Assembly: GCA_031253875.1 (NCBI GenBank) | Contig: JAIRVN010000025.1 | Span: forward strand, 1 to 12,453 | Length of the DNA: 12,453 bases | DNA from: Deltaproteobacteria bacterium | GTDB taxonomy: Bacteria > Desulfobacterota > Desulfovibrionia > Desulfovibrionales > Desulfovibrionaceae | Direction: 5' to 3' | Shown: in pieces, positions 7,376-12,453 of the stretch | Numbering within the stretch: position 1 is the first letter of the stretch | Layout of the letters: the number at the start of each line of letters is the position of its first letter | Position numbers and translations under genes: made by a program | The notes under the pieces: generated by a model | What the model saw: only the letters and a program-made list of their open reading frames with translations | Told to the model about the DNA's origin: nothing | Database searches by the model: none

Positions 7376-8259
7376 GTATTTTCATAGATGCGGCAACCAC
7401 CGTGGAAGTTCAAGGGGCAACGGGCAAAGAGGGCAGCTATTGGCTCAAGCACATGGCCGAAATGGGCACCAGGGTCGTTTTCGGCGTGACGCCCGGCAAG
7501 GAAGGTCAATTCGTGGAAAACGTGCCCGTGTTCTCTTCCGTGCAGCGCGGCATGAAGCAGCATCCGGCGGAACTGGCCATGCTGTTCGTCCCGCCGCGCT
7601 TTACCAAGGACGCCGTGTTTGAAGCTCTGGACGCCGGCATCAAGAAGATCGTCACCATCGCCGAAGGCGTTCCCGCGCACGAGCTTCTCCAAATCCGGCG
7701 GGCCGCCCTTTCCTGCGGGGCCTTTGTCATCGGCGGCAACACCTCCGGGATCATCTCACCCGGCAAAGGCATGGCGGGTTGCATTCCTTACTGGATTCAG
7801 CGCGTATACCGCAAGGGCGATATCGGCGTGATGACCCGCAGCGGCTCGCTGACCAACGAAGTGACCGCGGAAATCGTCAAGGGCGGCTTCGGGGTGTCCA
7901 CCCTGATCGGGGTCGGCGGCGACATGATACCCGGAACGCGCTTTGTCGAGCTTTTGCCCATGTATGAAAAGGATCCGGAGACAAAAGCCGTGGTGATCAT
8001 CGGCGAACTCGGCGGAACTATGGAGGAGGAAGTGGCCGAAGCCATTGAGGCCAAAGTGTTCACCAAGCCTCTTGTGGCCTTTGTGGGCGGCCGCACAGCC
8101 CCGGAAGGCAAACGCATGGGGCATGCCGGCGCGATAGTCACCGGCGGACGCGGTTCCGTAACGGGCAAGGTCAAGGCACTGGAAAAGGCCGGGGCGTTCA
8201 CGGCGGCCAAACCGAGCCAGGTGGGCCAACTGCTCAAGGAAGCTATGGCAAGGGCCTGA
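7372..8259 (+). CDS. ADP-forming acyl-CoA ligase, alpha subunit (SucD-like)
   Basis: This is the CoA-binding, phosphohistidine-carrying subunit that pairs with the SucC-like subunit encoded just upstream. At 295 residues it is close to E. coli SucD. The CoA-binding Rossmann domain begins at MSIFIDAATTVEVQGATGKEG (SucD has QGFTGSQG at the same place). The phosphorylated histidine is His251 in RMGHAGAI (codon 8122-8124), so the phospho-relay chemistry is intact. The conserved loop GPNCPG of SucD is GGNTSG here (121-126), losing both prolines and the cysteine. This loop lies next to the active site, so the change fits altered acid specificity. GGGAGG at 7358-7363 precedes the ATG by 8 nt, and the ATGA overlap with the beta gene fits the 1:1 stoichiometry of the complex. 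Together the pair forms the energy-coupling step of the cassette: it consumes ATP in the uptake direction and yields ATP if the pathway runs oxidatively. Confidence 0.92.
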   Translation: MSIFIDAATTVEVQGATGKEGSYWLKHMAEMGTRVVFGVTPGKEGQFVENVPVFSSVQRGMKQHPAELAMLFVPPRFTKDAVFEALDAGIKKIVTIAEGVPAHELLQIRRAALSCGAFVIGGNTSGIISPGKGMAGCIPYWIQRVYRKGDIGVMTRSGSLTNEVTAEIVKGGFGVSTLIGVGGDMIPGTRFVELLPMYEKDPETKAVVIIGELGGTMEEEVAEAIEAKVFTKPLVAFVGGRTAPEGKRMGHAGAIVTGGRGSVTGKVKALEKAGAFTAAKPSQVGQLLKEAMARA

Positions 8260-8300
8260 CGGGTCTTGCGGCGGCAAACGTTGTCACATGAGGAGAACCC

Positions 8301-9848
8301 ATGCTTGAAACCCTATCGTATTTAAGCTTTCTTGCCGATCCCTACGTGCTGCTCGTCATGACGCTGGGCACCCTGGCCGGCATTTTTCTCGGCGCCATGC
8401 CGGGCGTCAGCCCCACCATGGCTGTGGCCCTGCTGGTGCCCATGACCTTTTACATGGACCCGCGCACCGGGCTCATCCTGCTCGGCGCGGTATATTCCAG
8501 CGCCGTGGCCGGGGGCGGCATTACGGCCATTCTCATTAACGTGCCAGGCGCTCCGGCCTCCATCGCCACCTTGCTCGACGGCTACCCCATGGCCAAGAAA
8601 GGCCGGGCCTGGGAAGCCCTGTGCATTACCTTCTGGTACTCCATGATCGGCGGGATCGTCGGCGTGCTGGCCATGATCTGGTTCGCTCCCATTCTGGCGA
8701 ACTTCGCCATGAACTTCGGCCCTGCCCAGATTTTCTGGGTGACCGTTTTCGGCATCACCATCATCTCCGGCCTTTCCGGAGGCGCGGTAATCAAGGGGCT
8801 TTTCGGCGGACTTTTCGGCATGCTTTTAAGCTGCATCGGCTTCAGCCCCATGCTGGGCGAACCCCGCTACGTCTTCCATGACAGCCTGACCAGCGGCATC
8901 GCCATCGTGCCCGTGCTGGTGGGCATGTTCGCCATACCGCAGGTGCTGGATCTGGCGGAAAACCTGCACAATCTCTCGGGCGAAAACCGCCTGAGACTGA
9001 TGGAGCAGGCCAGGGCGGGAGGCGTACGGCCCAGGGGAACGATGCTGAAAATCATCCTCAACATCCGCCACTGGTGGAAGACGGTGACGTGTAGTCTGGG
9101 CATCGGCCTGGTCAAGAGCGTTATCCCGGGCGTCGGCGCCAACGTGGTCGGGCTTATCGCCTATGACTACTCCAAAAGGCTGTCCGATAATCCCCAGGAT
9201 TGGGGCAAAGGCGAACCCCAGGGCGTTGTGGCCTCGGAAACCGCCAACAACTGCACGGTAGGTCCGGCCCTTATTCCCCTGCTCACCCTGGGCATCCCCG
9301 GCAGTCCCACCGCGGCCGCGCTGCTGGGCGGGCTGCTCATCCACGGCCTCTTCCCCGGCCCGGAACTGTTCACCAAACACCGCGAAATAACCCTGACTTT
9401 TATGGCAGGCCTGCTGGCGGCGCAAGTTTTCATGTTCTTCGGCGGCATGCTCATTTCCCGCTATTCTCAGCATATCACCAAGGTTCCCGCGCTGATCATG
9501 ATAGCCGCGGTTTCCGTGTGCGCCGTGGTGGGTTCCTATGGCGTGCAGAACAGCATGGATGACGTGCTCATCATGCTGGGTCTCGGACTCATGACCTACG
9601 TGCTTCTCAAGCTGGATTTCCCGGTGGCGCCCATGGTGCTGGGCGTGGTGCTGGGCCCCATTGCCGAAGTAAACTTTCTGCGCGGCAAGCTTGTTGCTGA
9701 AGCCGGCGACGGGATGTTCCAGTTCTTTTTTACCGGCGGAATCAATATTACTTTTATTATAATCTGCGTCCTCTCCATTTGTTGGGGGTTCTTCGTGGAG
9801 TATCGCGCCTACAAGAGCAAAAAGGCAGCGGCGGAGGTGCAATCATGA
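8301..9848 (+). CDS. tctA: TTT-family transporter large membrane subunit TctA
   Basis: This is the large permease subunit of a tripartite tricarboxylate transporter, a secondary importer of organic acids that works with a small membrane protein and a periplasmic binding protein. It has 515 residues with about 12 hydrophobic segments, the normal size. The family signatures are clear: GAMPGVSPTMAVALLVPMTF near residues 32-51, then VYSSAVAGGGITAILINVPG with a following DGYPMAKKGRA, and in the second half the repeated motif IPGVGANVVGLIAYDYSK with TLGIPGSPTAAALLGG. The two half-repeats each carry a PG-containing loop. AGGAG at 8291-8295 lies 5 nt before the ATG. The gene follows the ligase alpha gene by 41 nt and overlaps tctB by 4 nt. 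Context makes the cargo the acid activated by the SucCD-like ligase; known TTT cargoes include citrate and other carboxylates, and sulfonate cargo here is inference. Confidence 0.95.
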   Translation: MLETLSYLSFLADPYVLLVMTLGTLAGIFLGAMPGVSPTMAVALLVPMTFYMDPRTGLILLGAVYSSAVAGGGITAILINVPGAPASIATLLDGYPMAKKGRAWEALCITFWYSMIGGIVGVLAMIWFAPILANFAMNFGPAQIFWVTVFGITIISGLSGGAVIKGLFGGLFGMLLSCIGFSPMLGEPRYVFHDSLTSGIAIVPVLVGMFAIPQVLDLAENLHNLSGENRLRLMEQARAGGVRPRGTMLKIILNIRHWWKTVTCSLGIGLVKSVIPGVGANVVGLIAYDYSKRLSDNPQDWGKGEPQGVVASETANNCTVGPALIPLLTLGIPGSPTAAALLGGLLIHGLFPGPELFTKHREITLTFMAGLLAAQVFMFFGGMLISRYSQHITKVPALIMIAAVSVCAVVGSYGVQNSMDDVLIMLGLGLMTYVLLKLDFPVAPMVLGVVLGPIAEVNFLRGKLVAEAGDGMFQFFFTGGINITFIIICVLSICWGFFVEYRAYKSKKAAAEVQS

Positions 9849-10312
9849 GCGACAGGCTGAGAGAGTATCTTTCCATCGGCGTCATGCTCGCCCTGGTCGG
9901 TTTTTTCTACATGCAGACCCCGTCGGAGGTGAAGCACGGAGGCTCCATTTTCCCCAATGCGCTCATGGGCGCACTGGCCTTCTTAACCTTGCTGAAAGTG
10001 GCCGTCGATCTGCTGTTTCCCAAGTCCAGGGCAGCGAAACAGGACGTGGATCAAGCGACAAAGGACAACCGGAAGCGTTTTTGGTTCATCCTGGCGTCCA
10101 TCATCGTCTACGTCCTTTTGGTGGAGTATATCGGCTTCTATGTTTCGAGCTTTGTCTTCTTTTTCGGCCTCACCGTGGCTGTGCAGTATGAACCGCGCAC
10201 CCCGCGCGGCCTTGCCATACGCCTGGCCTCAGTGACGGGGTTTATGCTGTTCCTCTGGATCTTGTTCACAAAGGTATTGTTGGCGCAGTTGCCCAAGGGC
10301 ATGTTCTTTTGA
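9845..10312 (+). CDS. tctB: TTT-family transporter small membrane subunit TctB
   Basis: This is the small, poorly conserved membrane subunit of the TTT importer, 155 residues, starting at the ATGA overlap with tctA (GGAGG at 9833-9837, 7 nt upstream). A longer in-frame start exists inside tctA but lacks support. Four hydrophobic segments are visible: around 8-26, 33-54, 76-112 (probably two helices around GFYVSSFVFFFG) and 121-147. These are separated by a charged loop (KSRAAKQDVDQATKDNRKR), the usual TctB topology. Assignment rests on size, topology and its place between tctA and tctC; on sequence alone it would be uncertain. Confidence 0.9.
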   Translation: MSDRLREYLSIGVMLALVGFFYMQTPSEVKHGGSIFPNALMGALAFLTLLKVAVDLLFPKSRAAKQDVDQATKDNRKRFWFILASIIVYVLLVEYIGFYVSSFVFFFGLTVAVQYEPRTPRGLAIRLASVTGFMLFLWILFTKVLLAQLPKGMFF

Positions 10313-10342
10313 TGAAACCATTGGACTCTTGAGGAGAAAGAC

Positions 10343-11311
10343 ATGAAAAAATTTGCTTTGCCTATCAGTTTTGCGCTCCTGCTTGCGGCGGCGGCCGTGG
10401 TCTGGGCCAAGGGCCCGGGCGGCTACCCCAATGCCCCCATCACCCTGGTGGTCTGCTATTCCGCAGGCGCGGCCACCGACTTCCAGGCCCGCATCGTCAG
10501 CATGCCTGCGGGCAACGACAAGTACTTCGGCGAGCCCATTGTCATTGTGAACAAAGCCGGCGCCGGCGGCATGACCGGCTGGAACTGGATGGTGGACAGA
10601 GCCGGCAAGGACGGCCTGACCATGACCGCCTACAACCTGCCCCACCTGGTGGCACAGGCTTTGGTGCAGAAGCCCAAGTTCACCGTGGAATCCTTTGAGC
10701 CTCTCGCCAACTGGGGCACCGATCCGGCGGTGCTGGTGGTAGCCACGGACAGCCCCTTCAAAACCGTGGATGACCTGGTGAAATTCGCCAAGGCCAACCC
10801 CAAAAAACTGACCATGAACGGCGCGGGCCTCTATGTGGGGCACCACATTGCCACCCTGCAACTGCAAAAAACCGCCAAAATCGAGGTGACCTACGTGCCT
10901 GAGCAGGGCGCGGCCGACGCCATAGCCTCCCTGTACTCCAAGACGGTCATGGCCGGCTTCACAAACCTGGCAGACGCCTACCGTGCGCCGGATCGCCTGC
11001 GCGTTCTGGCCATTGCCGACCTGAAGCGTCACGAGTACCTGCCCGATGTCGCAACTCTCAAGGAACTCGGCTATGACATCGACAACAGCAGCGTGAACTT
11101 CCGGGGCTTCGCCCTCCCGGCCAGCGTGCCCCAGGACATTATCGAATACGCGGCCAAGACGGTGGAAGCCATGTTCAAGGATCCCATGGTAGTCTCGAAA
11201 ATGAAGGAAAGCGGCAGTCCGCTGAATGTCATGTCCCGGGAGGAAGTGAAGAAGCTCTTTGCCCAGCAGAAGGCCGTGCTGACGGAACTGTTGCTTACTG
11301 ATAAAAAATAG
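10343..11311 (+). CDS. tctC: TTT-family periplasmic solute-binding protein TctC (Bug family)
   Basis: This is the periplasmic receptor that delivers the substrate to TctAB. It has 322 residues with a classic signal peptide: MKKFALPISF, then an alanine-rich core, with probable cleavage after VWA near residue 22. Bug-family landmarks follow: YPNAPITLVVCYSAGAATDFQAR with the ligand-loop position usually written GGPTD here reading GAATD, then VNKAGAGGMTGW in place of the common NKPGAGG, PVDDLVKFAKANP-type helix text (TVDDLVKFAKANPKK) in mid-protein, and a C-terminal helix ending in EVKKLFAQQKAVLTELL. GAGGAG at 10331-10336 sits 6 nt before the ATG. It is the last gene of the unit, 30 nt after tctB and about 50 nt before a strong terminator. 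Family members bind carboxylates through backbone contacts in two loops; the changes there are compatible with a different acid, but the ligand cannot be read from sequence. Confidence 0.94.
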   Translation: MKKFALPISFALLLAAAAVVWAKGPGGYPNAPITLVVCYSAGAATDFQARIVSMPAGNDKYFGEPIVIVNKAGAGGMTGWNWMVDRAGKDGLTMTAYNLPHLVAQALVQKPKFTVESFEPLANWGTDPAVLVVATDSPFKTVDDLVKFAKANPKKLTMNGAGLYVGHHIATLQLQKTAKIEVTYVPEQGAADAIASLYSKTVMAGFTNLADAYRAPDRLRVLAIADLKRHEYLPDVATLKELGYDIDNSSVNFRGFALPASVPQDIIEYAAKTVEAMFKDPMVVSKMKESGSPLNVMSREEVKKLFAQQKAVLTELLLTDKK

Positions 11312-11329
11312 ACCGCTTCCTCCGGTTGC

Positions 11330-11357
11330 CGCCTGAAAGCTCATGCGGCTTCAGGCG
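11330..11357. repeat. Inverted repeat downstream of tctC
   Basis: CGCCTGAA (11330-11337) pairs perfectly with TTCAGGCG (11350-11357) around a 12-nt loop that can add a two-pair extension. No T tract follows on either strand. It may act as a 3'-end stabilising hairpin for the operon message, just before the true terminator. Confidence 0.55.
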
Positions 11358-11363
11358 ATAAAA

Positions 11364-11417
11364 GCGTTGCTGTTGAAGCCGACCGACATAGGAATCAACA
11401 GCAGCGCAGTTTTTTTT
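11364..11417 (+). terminator. Strong intrinsic terminator of the catabolic operon
   Basis: A 13-bp stem with one G-U pair (arms 11364-11376 and 11395-11407) encloses an 18-nt loop. After two bases it is followed by eight consecutive T (11410-11417). Four A residues precede the left arm, so it could also work weakly on the minus strand. It separates the tctC end from the downstream regulator gene. Confidence 0.88.
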
Positions 11418-11532
11418 CTTGAAGGCAGCGCATAATTCTGCAATTCTTGAGAACCGGCTTGCAAGACGTATGCCCCGTTCCGCCCGGCGCGGATGCAGGC
11501 GAAACGATATCCGGTTTCAGAGAGCGGAAAAT

Positions 11533-12453
11533 ATGCCAAAATCTCTTGCGATTTTTTCAAAGCCTGCGAAATTCTTCGAGCGCATTCTCAACAGCCTGAC
11601 TACCGGCATATTTGTCTGCGGCAATGAAGAAAGCAATTACATCGTCCATTTTATCAACGACGCCTATGCGTGCTATCTGGGCGTCCCGCGCGAGGAAATT
11701 CTCGGACGGCCCATCACAGACTTCATTCCCGACACACGCGCCCCCTTTGTCACCAGCACAGGGCTCGCCGAAATGGGCGATTTACGCACGCTCAAGGGAG
11801 CAAACGGCGAGAGGTTCATAATTGTAAACCGCCTGCCTTTCAAAGATGACCATCATACGGTCGGCATGCTTTCTCAAACCCTCTTCGGTTCGCGCGAAGA
11901 ATTTGATGTTGTCATCAAACGTGTTGAATATCTTGACAAAAAAATAGCCTCTGACGCCCGGCGCATCAAGAGCGCCCTGTCCCCCCACTACACGCTCAGC
12001 TCCATCCAGGGAGAGAGCAAGGCCATCCGGCAATTCCGGGAACATCTGGTGCGCTGTGCGCAGGCGGATTCACCGGTACTCGTTTGCGGCGCCACCGGCA
12101 CCGGCAAGGAACTTGCGGCAAATGCGCTGCACTGCGAAAGCTCTCGCCATGACGGACCCTTTGTCAGCATCAACTGTGCGGCGATCCCCAAAGAGCTTTT
12201 TGAGTCCGAACTCTTCGGCTATGCGCCGGGCGCTTTTTCCGGCGCGCACAAGGACGGCAAGGTCGGGCAGATCGAACTGGCGGATCGGGGAACCCTGTTT
12301 CTGGACGAAATAGGCGACACGCCCCTGCCGGCCCAGGCAAAACTTTTACGCGTGCTGGAAAACCGCACCCTTCACAGACTGGGGTCTTCGCAGCCGCGCA
12401 CGGTGGATTTCCGCCTTGTCGCGGCCACGAACCGGGATATCAATGCCATGATC
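11533..12453 (+). CDS. PAS-domain sigma-54-dependent transcriptional activator (3' partial)
   Basis: This is an enhancer-binding protein that hydrolyses ATP to open sigma-54 RNA polymerase complexes. The frame is open from ATG 11533 to the last base: 307 residues are visible, and the rest of the AAA+ domain and the expected Fis-type DNA-binding domain are outside. An N-terminal PAS-like sensor (about 13-115) contains the typical FINDAYACYLGVPREEILGR. A charged, probably helical linker (122-150) follows. The AAA+ domain shows Walker A GATGTGKE (186-193), ELFGYAPGAFSGA (226-238) and Walker B TLFLDEIGD (254-262). The sigma-54-contacting loop reads GAFSGA with Ser236 (codon 12238-12240) rather than GAFTGA, and Walker A has Ala for the usual Glu. 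There is only a weak ribosome site (GCGGA). An in-frame ATG at 11470 would add 21 residues that do not look like the family. It lies next to the transporter-ligase operon, so control of that operon by its substrate or an intermediate is likely but inferred. Confidence 0.92.
   Translation, partial: MPKSLAIFSKPAKFFERILNSLTTGIFVCGNEESNYIVHFINDAYACYLGVPREEILGRPITDFIPDTRAPFVTSTGLAEMGDLRTLKGANGERFIIVNRLPFKDDHHTVGMLSQTLFGSREEFDVVIKRVEYLDKKIASDARRIKSALSPHYTLSSIQGESKAIRQFREHLVRCAQADSPVLVCGATGTGKELAANALHCESSRHDGPFVSINCAAIPKELFESELFGYAPGAFSGAHKDGKVGQIELADRGTLFLDEIGDTPLPAQAKLLRVLENRTLHRLGSSQPRTVDFRLVAATNRDINAMI

Noticed and set aside
8262..8275. GG-N10-GC spacing upstream of tctA resembling a -24/-12 sigma-54 promoter
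   Set aside because: Only the GG and GC dinucleotides match; the flanking TGGCAC and TTGCA bases are absent, and the gap is just 41 nt within a tight operon.
8826..9842. 338-codon minus-strand open frame opposite tctA
   Set aside because: It lies wholly inside tctA, has His/Gly/Gln-rich low-information translation, and has no ribosome site or family motif.
10229..11344. 371-codon minus-strand open frame opposite tctC
   Set aside because: It is antisense to a clear signal-peptide-bearing Bug protein, and its start sits in the operon's 3' hairpin; nothing recognisable is encoded.
11447..11474. TTGAGA and TATGCC separated by 16 nt as a possible sigma-70 promoter for the regulator
   Set aside because: Both hexamers are poor matches and such pairs are common by chance; I could not support it as a feature.
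1..12453. CRISPR arrays, tRNA/rRNA genes, insertion sequences or microcompartment shell genes
   Set aside because: I looked for regularly spaced direct repeats, tRNA-like cloverleaf ends, transposase motifs and shell-protein genes, and saw none.

Overview
The window is a 12.5 kb stretch in which every gene I can support lies on the + strand. Its moderately high GC, dense operon packing with ATGA stop/start overlaps, Shine-Dalgarno sites, a complete tripartite tricarboxylate transporter (TTT) and a sigma-54 activator all point to a Gram-negative bacterium. The combination of a sulfoacetaldehyde-dehydrogenase-like enzyme with an iron-type alcohol dehydrogenase recalls sulfonate-respiring Desulfovibrionaceae (Bilophila or Desulfovibrio type). 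That taxonomic guess is inference; no marker gene is present.

Region 1 (1-3493) holds two ion transporters: the C-terminal two thirds of a P-type Ca2+ ATPase (cut by the window edge), then a probable intrinsic terminator and a separate sodium:proton-antiporter-like gene of the CitMHS/ion-transporter superfamily. Nothing ties these two to the genes that follow.

Region 2 (3578-11311) is a seven-gene catabolic cassette: an iron-containing alcohol dehydrogenase, a CoA-acylating aldehyde dehydrogenase, a two-subunit ADP-forming acyl-CoA ligase of the SucC/SucD type, and TctA, TctB and TctC of a TTT importer. From the aldehyde dehydrogenase onward the genes are almost contiguous (gaps of +4, -4, 41, -4 and 30 nt), and a strong hairpin with an eight-T tract ends the unit. 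My reading is an import-activate-reduce-reduce route. TctC captures an organic acid and TctAB import it. The SucCD-like ligase makes its CoA thioester at the cost of ATP, the acylating dehydrogenase reduces that to an aldehyde, and the alcohol dehydrogenase reduces the aldehyde to an alcohol. The aldehyde dehydrogenase looks most like SauS/SqwD-type sulfoacetaldehyde dehydrogenases, so the best specific guess is sulfoacetate -> sulfoacetyl-CoA -> sulfoacetaldehyde -> isethionate. No desulfonating enzyme is in the window, so isethionate would have to be cleaved by an enzyme encoded elsewhere. The same enzymes run backwards would give ATP, and a carboxylate substrate is not excluded.

Region 3 (11312-12453) is a 221-nt non-coding stretch with the operon terminator. 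It is followed by the N-terminal 307 residues of a PAS-domain sigma-54-dependent activator (AAA+ domain with GAFSGA instead of GAFTGA). The activator runs off the window end and is the obvious candidate regulator of the cassette or of the next operon.
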